This document shows, piece after piece, positions 24,041 through 34,193 of a stretch of 64,000 nucleotides of DNA; position 1 is the stretch's first letter, and each line of letters begins with the position of its first letter. Source of the stretch: Pandoraea sp. (GTDB lineage: Bacteria; Pseudomonadota; Gammaproteobacteria; Burkholderiales; Burkholderiaceae); contig JARLJF010000016.1 in NCBI GenBank assembly GCA_031291335.1, positions 29,263-93,262 of the forward strand, in the 5' to 3' direction. Below the pieces are notes generated by a model, which was not told where the DNA came from, ran no database searches, and worked only from the letters and a program-made list of their open reading frames with translations. The translations under genes were made by a program, and so were the position numbers.

Positions 24041-25759
24041 TTACTTGCCGCCGCCCTTAGCCGGTTTGACGGCCCAACTGTCCTTGAGCGACACGATGCG
24101 GTTGAACACTGGCTTGCCCGGCGCCGAATCGTAGCGGTCGGCGACGAAGTAGCCATGGCGCTCGAACTGCACGCGATCTTCCGGCGCCACGTTCAGCAGG
24201 CCCGGTTCGACAAAGGCCTGCGTAACGCGCTTGGCGTTCGGATTGATGGCGTCGAGGAAGTTCTTGTCGCCGGCGTCCGGATTCGGATCGAGGAACAGGC
24301 GGTCGTAGATGCGCACCTCGGCGGCGACGGCATGCAGCGCGCTCACCCAATGGATGTTGCCCTTGACCTTGTAGTTGTCCGCGCCCGGCGTGCCCGAACG
24401 GCTGTCTTCGAAGTAGTTGCAATGCACGGCCGTAACGTTGCCGTCGGCATCGGTATCGAAGCCCGTGCACTCCACGACGTAACCATAGCGCAGACGCACC
24501 TTGTTGCCCGGGAACAGACGGAAGAAGCCCTTCACCGGCTCTGCCTGAAAGTCTTCACGCTCGATCCACAGCTCGCGCGAGATCGGGAACGTGCGCATGC
24601 CACGCTCCGGAAAGTGCGGGTGCACCGGCGCCTGACAGTCTTCCTGCTGGCCTTCCGGATAGTTGTCGATGATGAGCTTGAGCGGGTCGAGCACGGCCGT
24701 CGCGCGCGCCGCTTTCGGGTCGAGATCGTCGCGCAGGGCTTGCTCGAGAATGCTCATGTCGATCCACGACGCCGACTTCGCGACACCGATGCGCTCGCAG
24801 AACAACTGCAGGCTTTCCGGCGAGAAGCCGCGACGGCGCAGGCCGACGAGCGTGGGCATGCGCGGGTCGTCCCAACCGTCGACGTGATGGTCGGTGACCA
24901 GTTGGCGCAGCTTGCGCTTGCTTGTGATCGCGTAAGTCAGTTGCAGACGCGCAAATTCGATCTGCTGCGGCGTCGGACGCGTGAACATGCCGGCATCGGC
25001 CAACTCACCCAGCACCCAGTCGTAGAACGGACGCTGATCTTCGAACTCCAGCGTGCACAGGCTGTGCGTGATGTTCTCGATAGCGTCTTCGAGCGGGTGC
25101 GCGTAGGTGTACATCGGGTAGATGCACCAGGCGTCGCCCGTACGATGGTGATGCGCGTGACGAATACGATAGATGGCCGGATCGCGCAGGTTGATGTTCG
25201 GCGAGGCCATGTCGATCTTGGCGCGCAACACATGCGTGCCGTCAGCGAACTCTCCCGCACGCATACTACGGAACAGGTCGAGGTTCTCTTCGATCGTGCG
25301 ATTGCGGAACGGCGAATCCTTGCCCGGCTCGGTGAGCGTGCCACGGTTGGCGCGCATGTCGTCGGCGCTCTGGCTGTCGACGTATGCCTTACCGCGCTGA
25401 ATCAGGATCTCAGCGGCTTGGTAGAGCTTTTCGAAGTAGTCGCTCGCGAAATAGAGGTGTTCCTTCTGCGGCGTCTCATAGCTAAAACCGAGCCACTTGA
25501 CCATGTCAATGATCGAGTCGACGTATTCGGTTTCTTCCTTCTCGGGATTGGTGTCGTCGAAGCGCAGATGACACACGCCGCCGTAGTCGCGAGCCACGCC
25601 GAAGTTCACGCAAATGGCTTTGGCGTGACCGATGTGCAGATAGCCGTTCGGCTCCGGCGGGAAGCGCGTTTCGACGCGCTGGCCCCATTTGCCCGAGCGA
25701 TTGTCTTCGTCAATGATGTTGCGGATGAAGTTGGATGCCGCGTTCAGCTCTGTGCTCAT
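24041..25759 (-). CDS. glnS: Glutaminyl-tRNA synthetase
   Basis: A 572-residue class I synthetase, family length. It shows PPEPNGYLHIGHAKAIC (HIGH motif), RFDDTNPEKEE, the catalytic-core segment GWDDPRMPTLVGLRRRGF, and the anticodon-binding beta barrels at the C-terminus. It charges tRNA-Gln with glutamine, so this organism has direct Gln-tRNA synthesis. The start MSTELNAASNF at 25759 is preferred: the frame stays open upstream, but GGACAGG precedes this ATG and it matches the family. Transcribed alone on the minus strand. Confidence 0.96.
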   Translation of the reverse strand: MSTELNAASNFIRNIIDEDNRSGKWGQRVETRFPPEPNGYLHIGHAKAICVNFGVARDYGGVCHLRFDDTNPEKEETEYVDSIIDMVKWLGFSYETPQKEHLYFASDYFEKLYQAAEILIQRGKAYVDSQSADDMRANRGTLTEPGKDSPFRNRTIEENLDLFRSMRAGEFADGTHVLRAKIDMASPNINLRDPAIYRIRHAHHHRTGDAWCIYPMYTYAHPLEDAIENITHSLCTLEFEDQRPFYDWVLGELADAGMFTRPTPQQIEFARLQLTYAITSKRKLRQLVTDHHVDGWDDPRMPTLVGLRRRGFSPESLQLFCERIGVAKSASWIDMSILEQALRDDLDPKAARATAVLDPLKLIIDNYPEGQQEDCQAPVHPHFPERGMRTFPISRELWIEREDFQAEPVKGFFRLFPGNKVRLRYGYVVECTGFDTDADGNVTAVHCNYFEDSRSGTPGADNYKVKGNIHWVSALHAVAAEVRIYDRLFLDPNPDAGDKNFLDAINPNAKRVTQAFVEPGLLNVAPEDRVQFERHGYFVADRYDSAPGKPVFNRIVSLKDSWAVKPAKGGGK

Positions 25760-25919
25760 GCCTGTCCAGTGTTCGGAGTTTGGCGAATATTCTACCGTAC
25801 CGCATTGCACCACGGGCGAGCGTTCACGCGTCAACGCCGCGTGAGACGGTGGTGAGGCGAAAAATTCACTCGGAGAGTGGCGGGGAAGCGGGGCGGGGAA
25901 AGCGTGGGAAGGCGGTGAA

Positions 25920-25957
25920 GATGGCCGGCGCCTCGCGAGCGCGGGATGCCGGCCATC
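25920..25957 (-). terminator. Hairpin downstream of a small membrane-protein gene
   Basis: GATGGCCGGC (25920-25929) and GCCGGCCATC (25948-25957) make a 10-bp perfect stem with an 18-nt loop just after the small gene. No U-run follows, so termination is only likely, not shown. Confidence 0.4.
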
Positions 25958-25962
25958 GGGCG

Positions 25963-26160
25963 TTACACGTTCGGTACCTGGACTGCCGTGCGCTGCCCCG
26001 GCCAGTTGGCGTAGGACAGTAGCCAGAGAGAGATGATGTTCACGACCGGAATGAAGGCCAATATCGTGAACCATGGCGACAGGCCGAGCCGGGTCAGAAT
26101 GCGCCAGACGGGAACCCCAACGAGCACGATAGCGACGAGCAAGCCAATAAGACTGGACAT
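25963..26160 (-). CDS. Small two-helix membrane protein, 65 residues
   Basis: The protein begins MSSLIGLLVAIVLVGVPVWRILTRLG and contains a second hydrophobic helix (WFTILAFIPVVNIISLWLLSYA). This helix-PW-helix layout, with FIPVVNII and a terminal hydrophilic tail, is common in small uncharacterised proteobacterial membrane proteins. GGGAG lies a few bases before ATG 26160, supporting translation from there rather than from the longer frame upstream. Function unknown. Confidence 0.75.
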   Translation of the reverse strand: MSSLIGLLVAIVLVGVPVWRILTRLGLSPWFTILAFIPVVNIISLWLLSYANWPGQRTAVQVPNV

Positions 26161-26311
26161 ACGATATCTCCCGAAAGTCCCGCCGGCGGCGGGTCGTGAC
26201 GCCAAGTATATATATAGCGACGGCGCGCCGTCGCCGCGCCCGGATTGTTCTATCCTGAAAACACTGCCGGTGCTGCCGGCGGCCTGTGAGTAACCCTCAA
26301 GGGAGGACATC

Positions 26312-26827
26312 ATGGAACTGCACCTCCACTCGCATCGCTACACGCACCGCTCGCCTGATTGGATGGCCGCCGCCGTCGCCGGTTTTGTCGCCTGCGCCTT
26401 CTTTTCCGCGGTGGAAATGCTCATGGTGCTGCTGGTTTCCGGCCAGAGCCCGTGGGTGCCACCCCGCATGGTCGCGGCCATCGTGCTAGGGCCCGGCATT
26501 CTGTCGCAGCCGGCCACGTTCGACGTTTCCATCGTCGCCATGGCGCTCATGGTCCACGCGGCCATCGGCGTCGTGCTGGGCGTGGTGCTCGGGGCCATCA
26601 TTGCGCCCTTCCGGCTGGACTCGGATGTGGTCACGGTGTCGGCGGCAGGGGCGGTCTTCGGGCTGGTCGTATATGCCGTCAACTTTTACGTGATGACGCA
26701 GTTGTTCCCGTGGTTCATCGAGTCGCGCGGCTGGACGATGCTTGCCGGACACGTGATCTTTGGCGCGTTCGCGGGCTACATGTATTGGGTGCTCGCCCAA
26801 ATCGACGACCGCACGGCGACGCCCTAG
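26312..26827 (+). CDS. Hypothetical membrane protein, 171 residues
   Basis: Four hydrophobic segments are visible (about residues 18-44, 74-98, 110-130, 140-160), with a His-rich N-terminus (HLHSHRYTHR). A clear GGGAGGA ribosome-binding site precedes ATG 26312. No family motif is recognised. It is divergent from the 65-residue membrane protein with a 151-nt gap that includes an alternating TATATATATAG tract (26207-26217). Confidence 0.75.
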   Translation: MELHLHSHRYTHRSPDWMAAAVAGFVACAFFSAVEMLMVLLVSGQSPWVPPRMVAAIVLGPGILSQPATFDVSIVAMALMVHAAIGVVLGVVLGAIIAPFRLDSDVVTVSAAGAVFGLVVYAVNFYVMTQLFPWFIESRGWTMLAGHVIFGAFAGYMYWVLAQIDDRTATP

Positions 26828-27382
26828 CCACAGTACAGTGTTGGGATGCTTTGATGCGCGGGCAGGATTTTTCTGTTATCATTCGCCAACTGTGCTCATT
26901 TTTCCGTCATCTTCGGATTGAATGGGTAACAGTCACCCGTGGCATGAATTGCCGGGCAGGTTCAGACCCCGTCCGGAGATAGCCAACGTGTGGCACGATT
27001 ATCACTACACATGTGCCGCACGACCGTGCTACCGCATGTCACCCTGAATGATTGGCGCGATTCCACGTGACCAACATTCTTGCCGCCGCCCTGGACCGGG
27101 CGGCAGTGCATCGTTCCCCGAACAGGAAGTCGTACACAGAACGCCCCCATTGCGCCTTACGTTGCGCAGTGACGGTGTGCATGTGGTCTTGCGCCGCATG
27201 CAGCGTTCAGCAGTGTTGTCTGTCGTATGTCAGTCACGCGAATGTCGTGTGTCTGTCACATTTGACGGATACGCTGCGTGCACTTCACGGAAACATTTGT
27301 GCAAATCTGCACTCTCATCACCGTAAGCCGATTCGAGAGGGATAGTTATTAGTCAAATTTTATGCAGTAAGAAGGATACAAA
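26828..27382 (+). other. Gene-free gap of 555 bases
   Basis: No convincing gene on either strand. A weak promoter-like pair, TTGATG (26851-26856) and TGTTAT (26874-26879) with a 17-nt spacer, reads towards the next gene. A GCCGCC/GGCGGC inverted repeat lies near 27080-27110. The last ~40 bases are AT-rich and end with AGAAGGA before ATG 27383. The long leader of a 77-residue gene suggests post-transcriptional control or an unrecognised RNA. Confidence 0.35.
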
Positions 27383-27616
27383 ATGAAAACAGCGCAATAT
27401 CAAGAATTCCAGTACAGCGTCCGTGCGGTGGAGCGTGACAACGCCCGCTGGGACGCGTTCTACGAGATTCACCGCCCGACCAACCGAGGGATGGAAAAAG
27501 TGGGCGCCTATCAGGTTCAGAGCGCCTACGGCTTTGCAACGCAAGGTTTCGCCCTTGACGACGCCGAGCGTAATGCCCGTGCCGACATCGAGCAGGGCAT
27601 CGTCTACTACCAGTAA
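27383..27616 (+). CDS. Hypothetical small protein, 77 residues
   Basis: A soluble, charged protein with a predicted alpha/beta fold and no signal sequence. It is aromatic-rich (QYQEFQYSVRAVERDNARWDAFYEIHRP) and ends with a helix then VYYQ. A strong AGAAGGA precedes the ATG by seven bases. I do not recognise the family with certainty. It stands alone between the long gap and the elaA-like gene. Confidence 0.75.
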   Translation: MKTAQYQEFQYSVRAVERDNARWDAFYEIHRPTNRGMEKVGAYQVQSAYGFATQGFALDDAERNARADIEQGIVYYQ

Positions 27617-27716
27617 GTCCGATCCCCCATTCATTCCATGTGCGCGATGCTGGCATCGTCGCTTTGCGACGGTGCTATAGTCCCGCCTTTCGCAACGCGA
27701 GGCTGGAGAGTCGGGA

Positions 27717-28184
27717 ATGGAATGGATGTGCAAGTCGTTCGACGAGTTGGGCAGCACACTGCTTTACCGCATTCTGGCGGCGCGAAATGCCGTGTTCGTG
27801 GTCGAGCAACAATGCCCGTATCAGGACATCGACGGACGTGATTCGCCTAGCCTGCATCTCGTCGCGCAAGTGCGCGACGCGTCGGATCAGCCGCAGATTG
27901 CCGCGTATCTGCGTCTGCTGCCGCCGGGGCTTGCCTACGACGAGGCATCGATCGGACGTGTGATCACGGCGTCGTCGCATCGTGGTACCGGACTCGGGCG
28001 CGAGTTGCTGGCCCGGGCGGTTGCCATTGCCGAGGCGCAGTGGCCGTCGGCCGCGCTACGCATCGGCGCCCAGGCTCACCTCGAAGCGTTTTATGGCGCG
28101 TTCGGGTTCGTCAAGGCCAGCGAGCCGTACGACGAAGACGGCATCATGCATATCGAAATGCTGCGCGCACCGGCAGCCCAATGA
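27717..28184 (+). CDS. elaA: GNAT family N-acetyltransferase, ElaA type
   Basis: A 155-residue acetyltransferase. It has the ElaA opening (LLYRILAARNAVFVVEQQCPYQDIDGRD) and the acetyl-CoA loop GRVITASSHRGTGLGRELLARAV near residue 80, followed by the beta-bulge segment LRIGAQAHLEAFYGAFGF. It should transfer an acetyl group from acetyl-CoA, but the acceptor of ElaA proteins is not established. It precedes uup by 85 nt in the same direction. Confidence 0.87.
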   Translation: MEWMCKSFDELGSTLLYRILAARNAVFVVEQQCPYQDIDGRDSPSLHLVAQVRDASDQPQIAAYLRLLPPGLAYDEASIGRVITASSHRGTGLGRELLARAVAIAEAQWPSAALRIGAQAHLEAFYGAFGFVKASEPYDEDGIMHIEMLRAPAAQ

Positions 28185-28269
28185 CAGTGCAATAGCAGTG
28201 CAATATCGGCCGGGCCTTCGCGCCCGGCACTACAATACCTCCCATCGCAGTTCTCCCGTTTCCCGACAC

Positions 28270-30201
<1,932 letters not shown>

Positions 30202-30260
30202 GCGCGGGCAACCGGACGCGCCGCCGGATCTCCGGCCGCACGGCGTGGACCGGTAGGTGT

Positions 30261-30294
30261 TGTCACTCGATCGCATCGAGAGTGACAGTACAAT
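30261..30294 (+). promoter_or_regulatory. Dyad and -10-like hexamer upstream of parE
   Basis: TGTCACTC (30261-30268) pairs with GAGTGACA (30280-30287), and TACAAT (30289-30294), a good -10 hexamer, follows immediately. The dyad occupies the -35 area, so it could be an operator. No well-spaced -35 is visible. Confidence 0.4.
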
Positions 30295-30441
30295 AGACCG
30301 CGATTCATCAGGCGCGGCTCGCCTCCCGGACCACCCATGCCGGGCGCTGAGCGTACCGAGAGTGCCCATTATGTGGGCGCCGCAACTCAAGTTGTTGATC
30401 CGGCGTCACTTTTCTCATGTGTTAATGGGTTTTCCCCGTGG

Positions 30442-30464
30442 TTGTCCACAGGATATGTGGATAA
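30442..30464. promoter_or_regulatory. Inverted pair of DnaA boxes in the parE leader
   Basis: TGTGGATAA at 30456-30464 is the exact complement of the DnaA box TTATCCACA. Five bases upstream, TTGTCCACA (30442-30450) is the same box with one change, in the opposite orientation. The pair ends 33 nt before the parE ATG. Two boxes this close and head-to-head are unlikely by chance and suggest DnaA control of parE, or a DnaA-titrating site. Confidence 0.7.
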
Positions 30465-30497
30465 TCGCTGGGTGTCGTACCCCAATTCAGTCACGCT

Positions 30498-32477
30498 ATG
30501 TCGAAAAAAAATACGCCTGCCCAATACAGCGAAGCGTCCATCAAGGTCCTGAAGGGCCTTGAGCCGGTCAAGCAGCGCCCGGGCATGTACACCCGCACCG
30601 AAAATCCGCTGCACATCATTCAGGAAGTCATCGACAACGCGTCGGACGAAGCGCTCGGTGGTTTCGGCAAGCAGATTCTCGTCACGCTGAACAAGGATGG
30701 TTCGGTGAGCGTCGAAGACGACGGCCGAGGCATTCCCGTTGGCATTCACCCGGAAGAGGGCGTGCCGGTTGTCGAAATCGTGTTCACGCGTCTGCATGCG
30801 GGCGGCAAGTTCGATAAGGCCGCCGGTGGTGCCTACACCTTCTCGGGTGGCTTGCACGGCGTTGGCGTGTCGGTAACGAATGCCCTTGCCACCCGCCTGG
30901 CCGTGACGGTCTGGCGCGACGGCCAGGTCTCCGAACTTGAATTTGCCGACGGCGGTAACGTCAATGTGGCGCTGCACTCGCGTGCCGCACAACGCGGCGA
31001 GAAGAAGAGCGGCACGCGTGTCACCGTCTGGCCGGACACGAAGTATTTCGATAATCCGACGCTGCCGCTGGGCGAACTGCAACGCTTGCTGCGCTCGAAA
31101 GCCGTGCTGTTGCCGGGCGTGCGTGTCACGTTGCGTCAGGAGAAGAACGGCGAAGAGCAGACGTGGTGCTACGAGCACGGTCTGCGCGGCTATCTGGTCG
31201 AATCGCTGGGCGGCGCCGAGCCGCTCATTCCGTTGTTCGAAGGCGAGCGTTTTGCCGATGGTAATGAAGACAGCTTCGCCGAAGGCGAGGGCGCTGCCTG
31301 GGTCGTGGCATGGACCGAAGACGGTGCACCGGTGCGCGAGTCGTATGTCAACCTGATCCCGACGCCCGCAGGCGGCACGCACGAATCGGGGCTGCGCGAA
31401 GGGCTCTTTCAAGCCGTGCGCGGCTTTATCGAACTACACAATCTTCAGCCCAAGGGCGTGAAGCTGCTGCCGGAAGACGTCTTCTCGCGGGTGTCGTTCG
31501 TGCTGTCCGCGAAGGTGCTCGATCCGCAGTTCCAGGGGCAGATCAAGGAGCGTCTGAACAGCCGCGATGCCGTGCGTCTCGTGTCGTCGTTCACGCGTCC
31601 TGCGCTCGAATTGTGGCTCAACCATCACGTTGAGCATGGCAAGAAGCTTGCCGAACTCGTGATTCGTCAGGCGCAGGCGCGCACGCGTGCCGGCCAGAAG
31701 ATCGAAAAGAAGAAGAGTTCTGGCGTGGCCGTATTGCCCGGCAAACTGACCGATTGCGAGACCGAAGACATTACACGCAACGAACTGTTCCTGGTCGAGG
31801 GCGACTCGGCGGGCGGCTCGGCGAAGATGGGGCGTGACAAGGAATTTCAGGCGATTCTGCCGCTGCGTGGCAAGGTCCTCAACACATGGGAAACCGAGCG
31901 CGACAGGCTCTTCGCGAACAACGAAGTGCATGACATCGCCGTGGCAATCGGGGTCGATCCGCACGGGGCGAACGACACGCCTGATCTATCGAATCTGCGC
32001 TACGGCAAGATCTGCATCCTCTCCGATGCCGATGTCGACGGTTCGCACATTCAGGTGCTGTTGCTCACGCTGTTCTTCCGCCATTTCCCGCAATTGATCG
32101 CGACGGGGCACGTGTATGTGGCTCGTCCGCCGCTGTACCGTGTCGATGCGCCGGCACGTGGCAAGAAGCCCGCGCAGAAGCTCTACGCGCTGGATGAAGG
32201 CGAACTCGAAGCGATCCTCGACAAGCTGCGCAAGGACGGCGTGCGAGAATCGGCATGGTCGATCAGCCGCTTCAAGGGGCTGGGTGAAATGAGCGCCACG
32301 CAGTTGTGGGAAACGACCATGAATCCCGACACGCGCCGCTTGAGCCCGGTGGCCCTCGGTAGCCTCGACTTCGATGCGACCGTGACACGCATGAACATGC
32401 TCATGGGCAAGGGGGAAGCTGCGCAGCGTCGCAGTTGGCTCGAGGCCAAGGGCAATGAAGTGGAAGCCGACATCTGA
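30498..32477 (+). CDS. parE: DNA topoisomerase IV subunit B
   Basis: A 659-residue GHKL-type ATPase subunit, family length. Landmarks are EVIDNASDEALGG and DDGRGIPVG (ATP site), GGLHGVGVSVTNAL (ATP lid), the TOPRIM motifs FLVEGDSAGGSAKMGRD and DADVDGSHIQVLL, and the C-terminal EMSATQLWETTMNP. With ParC it decatenates daughter chromosomes. It is preceded by a DnaA-box pair, and parC lies 1.7 kb downstream with two envelope genes between. Shorter than GyrB because it lacks the ~165-residue GyrB insertion. Confidence 0.96.
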   Translation: MSKKNTPAQYSEASIKVLKGLEPVKQRPGMYTRTENPLHIIQEVIDNASDEALGGFGKQILVTLNKDGSVSVEDDGRGIPVGIHPEEGVPVVEIVFTRLHAGGKFDKAAGGAYTFSGGLHGVGVSVTNALATRLAVTVWRDGQVSELEFADGGNVNVALHSRAAQRGEKKSGTRVTVWPDTKYFDNPTLPLGELQRLLRSKAVLLPGVRVTLRQEKNGEEQTWCYEHGLRGYLVESLGGAEPLIPLFEGERFADGNEDSFAEGEGAAWVVAWTEDGAPVRESYVNLIPTPAGGTHESGLREGLFQAVRGFIELHNLQPKGVKLLPEDVFSRVSFVLSAKVLDPQFQGQIKERLNSRDAVRLVSSFTRPALELWLNHHVEHGKKLAELVIRQAQARTRAGQKIEKKKSSGVAVLPGKLTDCETEDITRNELFLVEGDSAGGSAKMGRDKEFQAILPLRGKVLNTWETERDRLFANNEVHDIAVAIGVDPHGANDTPDLSNLRYGKICILSDADVDGSHIQVLLLTLFFRHFPQLIATGHVYVARPPLYRVDAPARGKKPAQKLYALDEGELEAILDKLRKDGVRESAWSISRFKGLGEMSATQLWETTMNPDTRRLSPVALGSLDFDATVTRMNMLMGKGEAAQRRSWLEAKGNEVEADI

Positions 32478-32586
32478 GCGGCTGAGCAGGCGTCGTTCCA
32501 ACGGCGGGAGCCTCACGCATGGGCAGACCAGCGTGAGCGCTCACATAGTGGGATAATCCAACCTTCACCCTACCGGGAGTCGCGTT

Positions 32587-33006
32587 ATGTTGCGTTCTAT
32601 GCGTTGCATTTTCGTGCCGCTACTGCTTGCTGGCGCAAGCGTCACTGCTTTGGCACAGTCGGCTCAGCCGCGCGTCTTCTTCGTTGCCCCCACGAACGGT
32701 GCAACGGTTTCGAACCCCGTAGTGGTCAAGTTCGGCGTCGAGGGAATGGCGATCAAACCGGCGGGCGACATGACGCCCAACACCGGTCATCACCACCTCA
32801 TCATCGACGGCGATCCCATTCCGGCAGGTCAGGTTGTCCCCACCGACGACGCGCACCTGCATTTTGGCAAAGGCCAGACCGAGACGACCGTCAATTTGAC
32901 GCCGGGGGATCACACGTTGACGATGCAGTTCGCCAACGGTGCGCACCAGTCGTACGGTCCGGCCATGAGCCAGACGATCAAGGTGCATGTCAAAGGTCAG
33001 CAATAA
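32587..33006 (+). CDS. Secreted DUF4399 protein
   Basis: A 139-residue protein with a signal peptide (cleavage after VTALAQS region) and one compact beta-rich domain: VFFVAPTNGATVSNPVVVKF, NTGHHHLIID and HLHFGKGQTETT. The repeated histidines are typical of DUF4399, whose function is not established; metal binding is plausible. GGGAG precedes ATG 32587. Its last 20 bases overlap the next gene. A CTCACGC/GCGTGAG hairpin lies between parE and this gene. Confidence 0.85.
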   Translation: MLRSMRCIFVPLLLAGASVTALAQSAQPRVFFVAPTNGATVSNPVVVKFGVEGMAIKPAGDMTPNTGHHHLIIDGDPIPAGQVVPTDDAHLHFGKGQTETTVNLTPGDHTLTMQFANGAHQSYGPAMSQTIKVHVKGQQ

Positions 33007-33928
33007 CAAGGTTTCGACGGCGGACCGCATTCGAGCGCTCCGCCGACATTTCTCTCTGCGCACGTTCGCAGGGCCTGCGCTGGCAGCCGCGCTGCTTGCC
33101 GCCACGCCGCTTGCGCACGCCGAACTCTATGGTTACGTCGACGAAAATGGTGTCGCGCATCTGGCGGCCCGCAAGCTCGATGCGCGCTACCGACTGGTCG
33201 TGAGTTCGGGCGGCAATGTCGACCTGCGTTCGTCGCAGAGCGGCGTTGTCAGCGGTGCAGATCGCTCGCGTCTGTACGACGCCCTCGCACGTCATCCCAA
33301 TCTGAAAAAGCTGGCACCTGTGATTGCGCAGGCGGCAAAGCGTTACCAAGTGGACGCTGCGTTGCTCAAAGCGGTCATTGCGGCCGAATCGGGATTCGAC
33401 AGCGCTGCGGTATCGCCCAAAGGTGCCGTCGGGCTGATGCAGGTGCTTCCCGCTACCGGCGAGCGTTACGGCGTGCGTGCCGATGCGCAGCGCACGGTCG
33501 CGGACAAGCTCACCGATCCGCGCATCAACGTGCTCACCGGCGCTCGCTATTTGCGTGATTTGCAGGCACGTTATCCCGATCGCCTTGAGCTTGTTCTGGC
33601 CTCGTATAACGCCGGTGAGGGCGCCGTGGCGCGCCATGCCGACCAGATTCCGCCCTACGCGGAGACGCGTGATTACGTCGCTGCCGTGCTGGAACTCTAT
33701 CGACGCTTCAATCCCGACGCACCGGACGCTGCGCCTGGTGGTGTGATCCAGGCGAGCGGTGGTGCGGGGCAAGTGGGCCGTGCCCGCGTGAGCGGTTCGC
33801 GCGACGGCCGAATTCACGTCATTCTGGGTGCGCCATCCGGCCTGCCCGTTGTGCCTGCTACTATGCCGAACGCGTCAATCCGTGAATCGGCGCCAGGGGC
33901 ACTGTCTTCTGCACCGTCGACCGACTGA
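32987..33928 (+). CDS. Lytic transglycosylase (SLT family)
   Basis: A 313-residue exported protein. After a signal sequence ending near residue 45 (LAHAE), a short DUF4124-like segment (YGYVDENGVAHLAARK) precedes the SLT domain. The catalytic glutamate is Glu134 in AAESGFDSAAVS, followed by KGAVGLMQVLPAT, TGARYLRDL and ASYNAGEGAV. It cleaves peptidoglycan glycan strands with formation of anhydromuramic ends. The start overlaps the DUF4399 gene by 20 nt. The low-complexity C-terminal ~60 residues are Ala/Gly-rich. Confidence 0.9.
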   Translation: MSKVSNNKVSTADRIRALRRHFSLRTFAGPALAAALLAATPLAHAELYGYVDENGVAHLAARKLDARYRLVVSSGGNVDLRSSQSGVVSGADRSRLYDALARHPNLKKLAPVIAQAAKRYQVDAALLKAVIAAESGFDSAAVSPKGAVGLMQVLPATGERYGVRADAQRTVADKLTDPRINVLTGARYLRDLQARYPDRLELVLASYNAGEGAVARHADQIPPYAETRDYVAAVLELYRRFNPDAPDAAPGGVIQASGGAGQVGRARVSGSRDGRIHVILGAPSGLPVVPATMPNASIRESAPGALSSAPSTD

Positions 33929-34125
33929 GGCGCCACGTCGCGGGCGTCATGGCTGGCGGCTCGCAAGTCCGGTAGCTTTGCCGTCGCATGCCGGTTCCGC
34001 GGGGCTTGATGCTCGGATTCCTCTGAAATGTGAGCGGACTCTTCCTGATTTCCGCTTCCTCAGCGCTGAAAATACGTCTCGCTTTGCCAATTGGACGTGT
34101 TTTTGCCGAAATGTGCCGACGAGCT

Positions 34126-34134
34126 TGGTATGAT
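34126..34134 (+). promoter_or_regulatory. Extended -10 promoter element for parC
   Basis: TTGGTATGAT contains TG, one base, then TATGAT (34129-34134), an extended -10 motif about 60 nt before the parC ATG. A TTGCCG at 34103 is 20 nt upstream, too far for a normal -35. The TG extension can compensate. Confidence 0.5.
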
Positions 34135-34193
34135 CTCGCGGTCAACGTCCACCCGAACTCTCGTCAAACGTTCGCAGCAAACCCACAGGTTTT

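Noticed and set aside
23927..25855. A 642-residue open frame opposite glnS
   Set aside because: Antisense shadow; glnS has full synthetase motifs in its own frame.
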